Assembly (NCBI GenBank): GCA_037447605.1
Contig: CM074819.1
Coordinates: 2,303,462-2,367,461, forward strand
From: Zygnema circumcarinatum
Lineage: Eukaryota; Streptophyta; Zygnematophyceae; Zygnematales; Zygnemataceae
Length of the DNA stretch: 64,000 nucleotides
Direction: 5' to 3'
In this document: one piece after another, positions 23,801 through 37,231 of the stretch
Position numbering within the stretch: position 1 is the stretch's first letter
Layout: the number at the start of each line of letters is the position of its first letter
The notes under the pieces: model-generated
What the model was told of the DNA's origin: nothing
Databases searched by the model: none
What the model saw: the letters and a program-made list of their open reading frames with translations, nothing else
Made by a program: the position numbers and the translations under genes

Positions 23801-26800
23801 ACCAAAGTGTTATCACTTGAGTTGCTTCAGGTAGGCAGTGACGTTGTCCTTCCATAGGTCTCATCAATGGGCTTAGCCATTTGCTGCAATTGTAATTTGG
23901 AGGCCTGCCCACAAAAATGAAGCTTTCCTTGGGCAGAACTATCGATTGATAAATTCCAGTTCTGGACTGCAGAAAGCGAATGACTTCCGCACGACACATG
24001 CTTACTCGTTGAAATGTTTTTCTACTGCTAAGGGGCTCGTTGTCAGGCAAAATTTCCAACCTTGCTCGATTCATTGTGCGCAGGGCCTGTTGGAAAGTGT
24101 GAGCCATGAGTTCACGGTCAATTTTGCTTTCATCGACTCCATCAAGTATTATCTATCGTCTGCCCTCGTCAGAGCATATGTGTCAAAGGTTGAGAAGGTT
24201 TTCCAGCTGGCGTGCAACATATTCGCTGTCTTGATTTTACGGTTTCGAGAGAGTTTGAAGGCAAGTGACCTCACATTAACCAGCGCCACTGCTACCCGTA
24301 CCTTCAGAATGGATTAAAAGGAATGAGCAAGCGTGGTCAAAGGGATGCCCTAGCTCACCTGTGTATGCATGTACAGTCAATTTTTTTCATCGAAGGCAAT
24401 GGAGTCGTGCAGCCCATGGCTGTAGGTAACATCTGTCGAGAAAGCCGATGGAATAGATCCGTTTGTTTAACAACAGAGGAAGTGAATGAAAGTAGACATT
24501 GGGCCCTCATATTTGAGGCCTAGCAGCCTGATGATCGATTTGAAATGTCGGCGCTATGCTGGGAGTTCTCTAGTAATCTGAAATCTAGCCCTCAGCTTGA
24601 ACAGTTGGGAAGCTGCAAACGTGGATAAATACAGCATTTTATTGTTCTGCCCGGGTTCTATCTGAAGTCTTCTATTTGTCACTGACGGCAAGAACATGCA
24701 GTTCAAGATTGACTTTTCTGTTTCTTTTAATCCTGTTCTCATTTTTCTTTTTTCTGAGCGTTCTTTACGTCTTTGGTACCTGCAGGCAGAAATTGCAATT
24801 TTCTTCCATTTGGTGGTTTTGCGCTCACTCGACAGTGCCGATGTTACATCCGTCCAGCGAACGATGGTTCTGAAGATGTTGGAAGCTTTGACCAATGACC
24901 CACAGATGCTGGCAGATGTGTTTGTGAACTATGACTGTGACCTTGAAGCGACAAACTTGTTCGAGCGCATGGTGAACTCCGTCTCCCGCATCGCTCAGGG
25001 GATGCCGCCCGGGGACCCGAGCACCCTCGCAGTTGCGCAGAACAAGGCACTGGAGGCTTCATCCTTGCAGGTACCCGCTTCTTCTCTTTTACCATTCTTG
25101 AGTATGCCGGCTTGTCATACTTAAGAATGCGTCCGTAAGCGCTTGTACATGAGGATAGTCACTGAAGCTTCTGAAGCTTCTCGTGTAGCTGACAGCAGAC
25201 TGGAGTGGAGTAGACTTAACCGGGCTGACAGGAATGACTGCTAGATGATGGACTGTTTTGAAAAGGTTGGGTTGTGACAAAAGCTTCTTTTGTCCAAGAG
25301 AATTCCCGCATATCGCTCATTTTTGTGAGTAATTGCTTTTCCATCTCTTTTGTAAGCAGAGAGGACAAAGAGTCAGAGATCAGATTCACTCGTCACATCC
25401 TGCCAATTTCCGTTTATTCACTTTTATGTGTGAATGTAGCTTGTGTCTCTGGCTTGATAAGTTAACCGATATCTGGGGGATGCGAAATCAATCTGCTATG
25501 AGGAAAGCATTGAGCTTAGAAAGATTCTTATATCCCCTCTTGGTCAAATTCCAAATTTCTTGTCTTTGGTTGGCTGCACTGGCTTGGTCAGTGCCTAGTC
25601 AACATCTTGGCTTCCCTCGCTGAATGGAGCAAGCGCAATGAAGGGAAGCTGGACGACGGAGCAGCAGGGGAGGATCTGCCAACCGTGCCTGATGGCTCCG
25701 ATGTTGTCAGCAAAGAGGAGGCTAAGGAGGCAAGCAAGAGCATCGGCTCACAAGCTGACCTTTTTGGAAAAGCCAAAGCCCATAAATCTATAATTGAAGC
25801 AGCTGTGAATGAGGTAGGCCATGGTGAAGACTTACATGAGACCCTATTTGTTGATGAAATGTGTTAGAGTACTTCTTCTGCCATTTTGTCTGCGCAATGT
25901 GTATGTTTCGCTTGTTAGTTCTGGGCCGGAGTCTTGACGGTTGCATCATGCCAAGATGAACCCACTACTTTATGCCTAGCTGTGGGACTCTGTGTTTGGG
26001 TTTTTAGAAAAGGTCTTTCAGACCAAGCTACTTCACTAATAGTTTGCCCACCCACTTTTTTGTTTCCCAGTTCAACATGAAACCTTCTAAGGGCATTGCA
26101 TATCTGGAAAGCCATAAGATTATTGGCCGAGAACCGGCAGCAATTGCCAATTTCCTACGTACAACTCCAGGACTTCATAAGGTGTGGCTGGAATGCTAGC
26201 TTCAGTTTGCCTGTTTTCGAAGCCATTACACAGAGGCGTAGTAGGTTAGAATGTTTGAGGAACTTCATTTGCCTTGCACAGATTCCGCTTTTACCAGCAG
26301 CGCGGGTTCATGCTTTCAAGCTCGGTCCTGCCAAAGAACGCTTCAGTGTCTCTCTGATTGATCCAAGGTGGCCGATATGGTGCCAGCAAAGAAGGATATT
26401 CTCAGTTTCCAAAGCAATACGCGGTTCTTTTGCCATATTTTGCCATTTAGGCACCAGTCCATGGCCCATTGGCTTGCCGACTGGAACATTGTCCAACTAG
26501 TGTTTCCTGTTGCTGCTAATACAAAAACGTCAGCAAAGCTGGAGAATTACTATCTTCAATCTGCTATGAATTGGAAATTTCTCCAGGGGTGAACACCGCT
26601 GCATGAGACAGTGGCTGACTAATAAGGTCTCATGTGGTTGTGGTTCATGATATAGCTCCTCATTGCCTCTCCACTTTCAGCGAGCTAAAACGCATTTATC
26701 TGAGACAGTGGTGCTATGCTGTCTGACTTGTGTTGCAGACATTGGTGGGAGATTACCTCGGGGAGTATGACGAATTCCATGTGGCTGTAATGCATGCTTA

Positions 26801-29800
26801 TGTGGATAGCATGAGCTTCGAGAATATGAAATTTGACCAGGCCATTCGTGAGTTCTTAAAGGGATTTCGATTACCAGGGGAAGCGCAGAAAATTGATCGC
26901 ATCATGGAAAAGTTTGCTGAAAGGTGGAAGCCATCAGCCATCTTTTTCAATTCATTCGTGGGATCCCGACTAGCTCTCAGTTTTTGCTGTCCTAAGGGTG
27001 CTAACATTATTTTGCCGCCGGTTTTAGGGTGAATCCGCTTGGATATGTCATTCGTTGCTTAGATTGTGGTATTTTTCTGTGCACAGATACTGTCGCGACA
27101 ATCCCGGAGTTTTTAAGACAGCAGACACAGCTTATGTGCTCGCTTACGCTGTCATCATGCTGAACACGGATGCCCACAATCCAGTCGTGACAGCAAAGAT
27201 GACGAAGGCAGACTTTGTGCGCATCAACTCAGGCATGGATGGAGAAGAAGGAGCTCCTGTGCCGTTGCTGGAGGAGATTTACGATTCCATCGTTGCTAAT
27301 GAAATTAAGTTGAAGGACGACGGTCCGGCTTCAGGAAAAGGAGCACGGAGGCAGGCAGAAGAGCGAGTGCGAGTGGTGGCCGTTCTGAATCTCGCCACTC
27401 CGCGAAAGAGAAGTGCGTCAGATACTAAGCTGGTGAGTCGTACCTTCTGGGGACCTCGCCAATTGTGCTTGACGAGTTTTAAACGTACGTAGAGAAAGCT
27501 GGCTGCAAATGAGTCTAGGGTAAGTTTGTATACCACCGAAACTTTGCGATGTGCAATGGGGTTGTGTCTCTGCCCAAGTTACAGTTCTGTACAATCATGA
27601 GTGTTTCGCTCAATGTTCTCGAAAAAGTCTTGTCGAGTGATCTAACTCATTCTCAGTATGGCTGAGTCCACCGATAGGGGTAAAAGCCCACAGCCATAGA
27701 CACTGTTGTCTGGTGTTTTCTATTGTTCTGCTCACTCCAACAAGTAGACTTTTGAGCTTTTCCGATCATTTGTGGTTGAATTAAAGTGCATAAACCTATT
27801 TTGTTATCCGCTTAGTAGCTGAAAACAAGGAACTAATATTTATTGCCATTTTCCAAGATATGTTAGCCGCTAGTTGTAACAAATAAACTACATGACAAAG
27901 CACCGTCATGCTGCTTCATTTCACATGCATCGGCTGGTCCATCTGCGCATTTATACGTATGGCATCTCTCAGCATGTTGTTCTTGCGTTAAAGAGAGAAA
28001 GGGAATTGCACTCCCTTTCTTGAGTTACTTGAGTTGGATCTGCTGCTTTCAGGCCCTCCGTGTCTTAAAGTTTCAAAATCACTTGCATTCAGTGGAAAAC
28101 TGTCTGGCTTCTGCTTGAATACTTCTGTGAATTGAACTTTCCTCTGAAGGCTGCCAAGAGCTTCAGCAACTTCTTACGGCAATGCATCCCTTGTTACATA
28201 GAAGGTGCTTGCGCCCGTTGGTTCGTCTTTTCGTCCCTTCCACAAGTGCTGCAAGTCATTTTGCCTCTGCAGGAAAGCGAAGAGATAGTGCGGCGCACGC
28301 AGGCGCTGGTGAAGAGCAGCGGCGCGAAGCGCGGTGTGTTCCACACGGCCCGCCACGCGGAGCTGGCGCGGCCCATGCTCGAGGCGGTCGGCTGGCCGCT
28401 GCTCGCCGCCTTCTCCGTCACCATGGAGGACAGCGAGAGCAGGCCGCGCATCGCGCTGTGCATGGAGGGCTTCAGGCTCGGCATCCATCTCACCAAACTG
28501 TTGGGAATGGAAACCATGCGCTACGCCCTCTTGACTTCGCTTGTGAGGCAAGTGTTGGATGTGCTTTGGGATGGAAAGGTGGTTGCCAGAACACAATGAA
28601 AAAAACAATGGCGACTTCGATTGTGTGTTGTAAAGGCATTCTAAGCTTAATCCTTTTTGTTAAGGTGTAGCCCTCAGATAATGACTGAGAGAATTTGTCT
28701 GTGTCCTGCAGATTCACATTCCTCCATGCGCCAAAGGAGATGCGTCCCAAAAATGTGGAGGCGTTGAAGACTCTTCTCACAATGGCTGAGCAGGAGCCGG
28801 ATGCCCTGCAGGTTCGTTAGGGGCTTCCTCACGTTGACAAGTTCGGCAGGACGGGCACTATAAGGGGAGAAGGGAGCTGATGTGGAGGATTGGTGTTGTT
28901 ATTCTGTCATTTTTTAACTCAGAGAAGTTGTTCTGGATGATTCAGGATGCCTGGAATGCTGTGCTTGAATGCATATCACGCTTGGAGCACATCACTTCTA
29001 CTCCAGCTCTGTCTGGAATCTTGATGGGTACAACCAACCAGGCCTCAAAGGATGCATTGCTCGCTTCCCTGGTGGAGTTGGCAGGCAAACCCTCAGAGCA
29101 GGTAGCCGTTAGCTGCCTCTCGTGCGTACTGCGCCCAATGCCTCGTTTGCAGTTACCGAGTCATGTGACTTCGCAGCAAATTCCAGTTTGGCTCCTTATT
29201 ACGTTGTGCTTACACTCTGTTTGGGAAGTGGCTCTTTTGGTTTGGTTATGCAGGTGTTTATCAACAGTTCGCAGCTGCCCAGTGACCAAGTAGTGGAATT
29301 TTTTACAGCCCTCTGTAGAGTATCTGCGGAGGAGCTCAAGCTTGTTCCGGCGCGAGTGTTTAGTTTGCAGAAGCTTGTGGAGATTAGTTACTATAACATG
29401 GTCCGCATCCGTATGGTGCGTCTTCTTGCCTCCAACCCCTTCTGCTGGATAGTCAGTTGTGATTACCTGTTGTTCTCCCTCGACTTCTGAGTTCTATACA
29501 GAATGTCACTTTCCCCTGTGCGTGTGCAAGCTGATCCTCTCGTGCAACCTAGCAAAGGTCTTCAGTTCTGTTTGTTCCGCTATAGCGGACACTGCGTATG
29601 TTTTCAGATGGGTGTCAATGGAATCTCTTGCGATTATTTTGAGGCCATTGAACAGACTGTATTTCAGAGTCTGATGATCTGTCCTCCTTCGATTCGGCGG
29701 AGCAGGTGTGGGCGCGCATATGGGCAGTGCTTTCTGCTCATTTTGTAGCAGCGGGGGGCCATTATGACGAGAAAATTGCTATGTATGCAATTGACTCGTT

Positions 29801-32800
29801 GAGGCAGCTGGCTATGAAGTACCTTGAACGCTCTGAGCTTGCACAGTTTACTTTCCAGAATGACATTATGAAGCCCTTTGTGGTGATAATGCGAACGAGC
29901 AAGAATTTGCAAATTCGTGAACTTATTATTCAATGCATTGTGCAGGTGAGAAGGGGACATACTGTCAGAGATAACTTGGAATAACCATGCTGATTAAGCA
30001 TTGTTGCAATGGAATAAAGCAGCTACATTAATGAGGAAGTTGCTCTGCACTATTCTTGGCTTGTGTAGAAGTTGAGAACAGAATTGGCCCCAACTTTCCT
30101 CTTGCTGCAGATGATTCACACGAAAGTGGCCTCCATCAAGTCGGGATGGAAGAGCATATTCATGGTTCTCACGACGGCGGCGGCCGACGTCGTGGTCTCG
30201 ATTGTGGAAACGGCCTTCGAGAACGTCGAGCTCGGTAGAGCCCCCCCCCCCCCCCCGGGCTGCGTGCGCTCGGATGAAGCCTTCCTTACCCCCCTCTATG
30301 CTGGGCAGGGTTGCCCCTTCTCGTCACTTTGGAAGGAGCCAAATGCCTGGGGGAGTTTTGCAGGACCGTTGTCTGTTTTTTGGACTGATTTTACACAGTA
30401 ACTGGTGGCATTGCAGTTGTTCTGGAGCATTTCGAGCAAGTGATGGGCGACTGCTTTATGGACTGTGTCAACTGCTTAATCGCTTTTGCAAACAATAAAG
30501 TCAGTCCCCGAATCAGCTTGAAGGCCATTGCTCTGCTACGAATATGTGAAGATCGGTTGGCAGAGGTGAAATATTCCCCATAAAAAACCCGTTGATTCTA
30601 TGCTCCATTCTACGTCTGCCTACTTACATTTTTTGCTCTGATTGAACCATCAAACAGTTTAGAAAATTTCTCAACGTTCATAACTTCGAATTGGTGCTCC
30701 CTCAAGGGTGAATGATTGTGTGCATCATAAGGATTGGCCTTCACGAGCTTACGGACCTCTTCCTGCACATGCATATGAAGGTTTTTACCTGCTTACACAT
30801 GATCTGACTGTTGTGAATCTCAGGGACGAGTTCCTGGCGGCGCATCACGACCGGTGAATGATGGGGAAAAGGCGAACGACCTTGAGGTGGCCGAGTACTA
30901 TTGGTTCCCAATGCTGGCGGGCCTGTCCGACCTCACATCCGACCCTCGCCTGGAGGTCAGAAATTGTGCCTTGGAAGTGCTGTTCGGCCTGCTGAAAGAG
31001 AGGGGCCACAGCTTTTCGACCCCGTTCTGGGAGACTGTCTTCGAGCGCGTCCTGTTTCCCATCTTCGACTATGTGCGGCACGCCGGCAGCGATGGGGCGA
31101 GGCCGGCGTCGGCGGATCTATGGCTGCTCGACACGTCCATTCACTGCCTCCACCTGCTGTGCGACCTGTTTTGCAGCTTCTATAAGGTTGGCTTTTCAAT
31201 GCCGTCACATCCTCGAAATTTTTATGTTGGTAGTATACGTATAGGGAGCGACAAATTCCGGACGTCCGAACACATCGTGATTCCGCTTCAGAAAGCTATA
31301 TGTGATGAAGGACGCATTAAGGAAGTCAACGCCACCATTTATATAAGGGCATATCCATGGTCAAGCTTGTTCCAAGCATCTCGTATGACACTCATGGCTC
31401 TCAAATTGCTTTCTTGAACTAATCTCCCTAAGCTATATAGGGAAGATGCTCCTTGTTTGTATATAAGTATTGGCAGTCCAAAGCATGTTCAAGTTTGTGG
31501 TTTTTCCACCTGTATTTTCAACAGGCGGTTTCATTTCTTTTGCCGAACCTGTTGGGGCTGCTCTTGGACTGCGCCACTCGGTTGGACCAAGGCTTGGCGG
31601 CCATAGCCGTGGGAGCGTTGCTGCGGCTCATGGACACGGGGGGCGCGCAGTTCAGCGCCGGGGACTGGGAGGACCTGCTCGACAGCATCCGGTGTGCCCC
31701 TGAACGCACCCGGAACGATTCTGTTGTGATTTTTTCTTGGGGGGGGGGGGGGGGACCGCGCTGTGCATGCCGTTTGCTGTGGCAGCAGGTGATCAGGAGT
31801 TGCAAAAGTGTTTCCTAGCTTCGTTTTCAAAACATTCCGCGGCCTGTAGCTTGCAACTCATCAATGTGTTCTTGCCTTTGTAAGGTCAAATATGTAGCGC
31901 ACGCCTTAAGAAATTGAACATCCAGAAGTTACGAGTGGCGGGGACTGGTATGTAGTCTCCGAAGGTTCTAATTCGAGTCATTGAAGATCATTGGGCATTT
32001 CTATTGCCCACTGGTTAAACCTCTAAAAGTCGTTTTCATTGACTTTGTCTAAATCCGCTCAGGACGATGTTCTGTCTGTTGAGACAATGGACACGCAATA
32101 TGAAGGGTTAGTCAAAGGGGATATAGATGCATGGGCCGGTCAGACGTCATAGAGGCTCGGGAGCCATCATGGAGCAATTTGGGGGTTTATGAATGATCTG
32201 CTTTTTTATGAACGTATCGCGAGTTCACAGATTATCTGTCAGTCTTCGTTTAAAGATACGAGTTCGACTGCTGCAGTTGTGACTCCTTTGTCGGTGGATG
32301 TGTCCAGACACGCGAGCATGCTGACGCAGCCTTCAGAACTCCTCGACTTGGGAAGTGGGGAGAACGGAGCAGTTGTGAACCGTAGTCCCAATTTGAAACC
32401 AAAGATACCTATTCCCCGTGGCAATGAGGCCGATCACCTTTTCCCTCAGTCAGGTACACAAGGAGAGGAAGCCGTAATCAAGGAGAGTAAGAAAAACAAC
32501 AATGGCGGGAAAGATCAGCAAGATCAACTGGATACCGATTTCACGCAGGGTGGAGGGGGAGAGTCTGAGGGAGCAGCTGCCCTCGAGCAGGATACGTCTG
32601 CAAATGGAAGAATGGAAGGGCGTGCAGATACCATCATGTCCTCCAACAACGGGAATGATCCTCAGGCTGGAAGGGTAGCAGAAGGAAACGAAATTGAGCT
32701 CTCAGTTGAGTTGAAAGGTGAGTTCTGCATGTTTGGAAGGTTGCAGCCATGTCGAAAAGCAGGCAAATGATTGCAAGGGTGCCTCAATTGGTGCGTCTTC

Positions 32801-35800
32801 TTTCCAGTAGGGCTTTGAATCACGCGGTCTTGAAACTTTTGCCTTGTGTGCCTACTTCATTTCGGTTCTCGAAGATTTCAGGAGGCTCAGAAACATCCAT
32901 CTCCTTGAATTTTGCAGATGGCAAAGGATTATTCGGAGGCAGTGCAGCAAGTAAGGGGATTATGGGTTCCATGATGGATTCTTTGCTGCTGAAGAATTTG
33001 AATGTTAAAGCCAGCGCACAGAATCGCCCCTTGGAAGTTTCGACTTTGCCATCCACCCCTCCAGTATGTCTTCACACCTATAGACCCCGGAATGTCTGCT
33101 TGTATGTTTGTGACTGGGAGTCGTGCGACGCTTGTCAAAGCACCACTGAGTTGATTGTAGGGGGAACACGCTACAACGAGAAGCTTTATGAAAGAACAAT
33201 GCCGATAATTTCATTGTCGTAAAAATCAACTTGTTTACCCCGGAAAAGAGAACTTGGGGAGACCTGGGCTCATCTGACAGCACTGCCAGTACGGTGAAAC
33301 TGAAGAAAGCTGTTGACAATAAGGGTGTGATTCCTCGGAAAAGCTGTGATTTGCCATCTTCATTTCTCCGCATTAATGCCATCAGTGATGCCAGAGAGCC
33401 TTCCGACTAATGTTGCTGGCGCAGTTTCACGTCCAATATCCATTTATTCTTATGTTCAGCATGATGTACTTCTGGTATTTCTCCTAGCGTTTTTCAATTG
33501 TAGCCTTTCAAGAGGAAGAAATTTCGTCATCCTCCCAACGAGCCTCCCAAGGCTGGGGCCAGTGATTTCGGAGCAGGAAGCAAAATGGAAATCCATCTGC
33601 TTCCTTGTGTTTCTGTGTTCATACAATTTTGTTCCTAGCTGAGATTCATTCTTCCGTCACTCATGAAATGTGGCATGGATTCCTGCAGGTGGAATCCGGG
33701 GAAGAACCTGTGTCAAGTACTGAAAATCAGGATACTCATGAAGTCTCTGATGTCATTCGCACCAAGAGCTATGTGCAGCTGCTGCTACTCAATGCCCTGG
33801 ACCACCTACAGGTGTGCTGCCAAAATGTCTGCCGGGACTGCTTGTGCTCTCTTCGATGTGATTGTTTTTGCCGGCAGGCCTCTTAACGAGCGTTAAAGAT
33901 CTATATTTCTTGAATATTGCACCGGATCATTGGTCAGTACACTGCGAGAGTTTCACTTGGTAAACAATTCCATTTAATATGCGATGACTAAGTTGGGCGA
34001 AGGGCAATTCAGACTTTAAAGCACTTAGTAGTCAATTAGGCAGGGATGTAGGAGAAATTAGGCACTGAAATTTGCCATCCTCCCATATATGACAAGACGG
34101 AATCTGCTGGTTGATGAGGTATACTGAATTGTAATCCTTTCTAGGTTGACCTATCCTGACGCGCTACTCTTTGATTTTCACCTCATGAATAGGCCAAGCA
34201 CTGGAGCCGGTTGGGAACAAGCCATAAACGGCAGCTTCTGGACTATGTCCAAACAATGGTGGAGTTTGCTGCTGCGTACAATTCTCACCAGAACCTTAGG
34301 ACCCGCATGATGCACACCTTCGCAGACAGGTGCCTCAGCCGGCCTATACTCAGAAGGGCCTGTCTTGCAAAGTGGCCGTATTTGGCAAGCGGATGTTTAA
34401 CAGAGTTCAAACAGTTGATCGCGTGGAGCTTCAAGTGTTGGATGAACTCTTTGCAGATTTTCACATATCAAGTGTCGAAAAGAGAGAACTCTTTTTTATG
34501 CAAAACTAAGCAGATAGGTGCAGAAGCTTGTCGTCTTAGTCTCATGTCCCCCTTGTCTGAGTTGTCGGCATAATCACCTTGGTTGTGCTTCCTTGTGTGC
34601 GACAAGGAATAGGCAATCTCTTCCTATACATTCACTGACATAGCTTTTGCCCGTTACAGACCTCCTCCCAGCCTTTTGAGGCAGGAAACTGCCGGGACGC
34701 AGCTTTATCTCACCACATTGCTGCGCGCCATCGATGATCCGGCAGTCGACCAGTTGCCGCCATCATTCGCTGATAAAATTCCGATGGCTGCTGTACCGCT
34801 CTTGAAGAAGTTTCAAATTCAGCGTGCTAACGGATCAGCTCAGCCTGCAGCAGCAGCAGCACAAGTGTCAAATTCCGAGGACGACGAACTGGCGCTGAGA
34901 GGGGAGGCGGAAGAGAGGCTCCTCAATTTCTGCCGCACCATCCTCGCCTCTGCAGCGTCGTTGCAGCCTAGCTCGGGGGAGGCTGTGGAGGCAGAGATAC
35001 ACCGCTCGTTGGCTTTGAGAGCCCCCGTGGTTGCCAAGGTATGGGCAGAACTCGTTTCCTGCCGCTGTATGCTCTGCGGACCTGAAGTCTGCTTGCTTGT
35101 CTGAGACCCTTAGCAGCTAATTAATTTTTAACGGCCTTTCGAATGATCTCCTAAGCTTTTGCTCGTGAGGATCTGCATTTGTTCACAACTGTGAATGCGA
35201 TCCGATGCGATGCGTGATCCTGACCAGAGGCCTTGCATTGAATGCAGGTACTATTGACGCTCAGCCATGTGGACAGATCCACATTCAACCGGTTCATTCC
35301 AGAACTCTACCCTCAGTGCACTCGCCTCATCTGCAGTGATCAGGTACAGCTGCAGAAGCGCTTATTTTCTTTAATGAAAGAATGCTTCTCAATTCTAAGC
35401 ATCACCGCATGGGAACTGTACCGTGCCTACTGTTCGACTCTCATTCCGACCATCACTGATCACTAACTTGCCAGTCACAATCATCCGTGCTGGCTGCGTT
35501 CGGCTTGTGACCCTTATTGTGCCGCTTGTTGGTTGCACGCTTACAGCTGATTGTGTGTCAAGTTTCGTTGTTTCCTTCACTTTTTGCTGCAAGTATGAGA
35601 TTCGTTGTCTTGATGTTGATCCTGCATACAATGTAAAAGCAGGTCGGCTCTAGGAAGCTAACTTTGAGGCCAAGTACTTGAGAGTCTGCAACAGACGTTC
35701 CTAGTTTGTAAGGTACAAGCGAAAGGGCTTGACTGTCTCCATTTTCCTTGCGCTTCACCTCTCAATGGTGTGGCAGAAGCGCAGATTTTGTCTTGTCAAA

Positions 35801-35897
35801 CTTAACGGATGCCATTTTCCTTGAGCGGCCGCAGATGGAGATTCGAAAAGCGTTGGGAGAACTCTTCAAGGCGCAGCTCACCGCTTTGATTCCATAG
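20810..35897 (+). CDS. BIG5: Brefeldin A-inhibited guanine nucleotide-exchange protein, BIG5/MIN7 type, 31 exons, about 1869 aa
   Basis: Exons: 20810-20918, 21162-21210, 21596-21857, 22089-22210, 22398-22456, 22596-22653, 22928-23024, 23342-23556, 23692-23830, 24084-24260, 24786-25070, 25592-25813, 26071-26181, 26739-26923, 27087-27432, 28273-28547, 28712-28811, 28946-29101, 29254-29415, 29706-29945, 30111-30234, 30417-30565, 30824-31186, 31525-31691, about 32224-32717, 32918-33063, 33689-33811, 34193-34329, 34660-35038, 35248-35343 and 35835-35897. The N-terminus ([18 protein letters not shown]) matches the BIG5 branch. The HUS box is present ([16 protein letters not shown]). The Sec7 domain starts [12 protein letters not shown] and keeps the catalytic glutamate ([20 protein letters not shown]) and [20 protein letters not shown] domains fill the rest, for example [23 protein letters not shown] proteins load ARF GTPases with GTP at the trans-Golgi and early endosome; Arabidopsis BIG5 (MIN7/BEN1) also acts in polar recycling and immunity. 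Two introns, after 24260 and 28547, appear to use GC donors. The acceptor near 32224 (alternatively 32265) is uncertain. Confidence 0.95.
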
Positions 35898-37231
35898 CTG
35901 GCTTGGGGAGGCTGACGACGGAGGACTCAGCCGGCGTAGTGCCAATTGCAAAAGTCGGCCTGTCTCAACGATTTTGCTCGTTTCTATTTCTGTTTTGTGC
36001 AAACCGTAGCTTGTCCATAATAGATTGCAGGTGACATTCTTGCCAGGAGGCCGCCAGAGGCTCGCCAGGTACTGCAGGTGGATATTTTGCGCTGCCATCT
36101 TTGTCATATTGAAGTCGTGCTGCATCTGGACTTTTGAATGGAAGCACCGGCCTTGTGGCCACATTGGCGTCTGCAATTGCGTGCCATGCTGGATGAGCTT
36201 GCGGCTCCTGACCTCCGCGTGACCTCTCGAGTTCAGCTTTAGTACATAAACCTCATGGGTTCATGAGTTGAGTGACGGCGCACATGTCTGTGCATGTAGC
36301 CTTTGGCTGTCGATTTAGTTCACTGTGGGCTGCAACCCAAGCAGAGCAAAGCAGAGCAGAGCAATGCACTAGTATCACAGCAGAGCAAGAGCAGAGCAAT
36401 GCAAGCAGAGCAGAGCAATGCAAGCAGAGCACAGCAAGCAGAACAGAGGAGCAGAGCAAGAGGAGCGGAGCCAGCTGCAGAGCAAAGCAGAGCAGAAATA
36501 AAGCAGAGCACACGAAGAGCATGGCAAACCAAACACGTCATCAGTGAATTGAGAGCTCACGGGCAGTAGAGCTCTCACAACACAGCACAACGCCGTTGCA
36601 CGTTGTTGCAATTCAGAGCGCTTACGCGAACAAAGAAGCTGAAGGTCACAAATGCCTTGCCGGCAGAAAGTGGCGTCCCCTGACCGTCCTCACATGTCCA
36701 TTCGCTGTCACGGTAACCCTGACGAGCAACCCGAGGCGCTCCTGCCCCCCTAAAAACCCGACTCGCAATCGGCTCAACAGCAGCAGAGCCAACGAGATGG
36801 GGCAAGAAACTGAGGAGAGCAAAAGTGCAAGCGCTGTTGTCCCCACGGCTGGCGAGGTAGGCATGGCCGCTCCCAGAGGATGGTGCCCCCGACAAGAGAT
36901 CAAGAACCGCCTTGGTGCCCTTTATTCCACACCGCTGCTGCACTGAACTGAGCGCACAATTTCCATCGAAATGTGATTCGCTTCTCTTTCTACAATTGAA
37001 CTCGCGCATCAAATTATGACGACATTAAATCAAAGCTGCAACTGTCCTACTACGGTCCCGACTAGCTGCAAGCATCTGCAATCTACAAGCAATGCGCCTC
37101 CTGCGCCTTTACCGGTCCCGGCACAAAGCGCTCGCCGTGAAGGCCCGCAATTTCAGCTGCGTGGCTCCAGCAGGCCGAACCGCCAAGGGCAGGCAGCCGT
37201 CCGCAAAACCTGGCATCGGCACCGCGGCTTG
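35898..37231. other. Convergent intergenic region between the BIG5-like gene and transportin
   Basis: Both flanking genes end here, so it should hold two 3' UTRs. The only clear structure is the GCAGAGCA-type repeat at 36335-36510. Open frames on both strands follow the repeat or antisense composition and are not supported. Confidence 0.6.
36335..36510. repeat. Degenerate GCAGAGCA / GCAGAGCAATGCAA repeat
   Basis: Irregular head-to-tail copies of AGAGC(A) with interspersed AATGCA. It reads as Glu/Gln/Ser/Arg repeats on plus and Leu/Cys/Ala repeats on minus in several frames, which is typical of a simple repeat and not a protein. Confidence 0.85.

Noticed and set aside
36253-36611. Overlapping Cys/Leu- or Glu/Gln-rich frames
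   Set aside because: Translation of the GCAGAGCA repeat in several frames.
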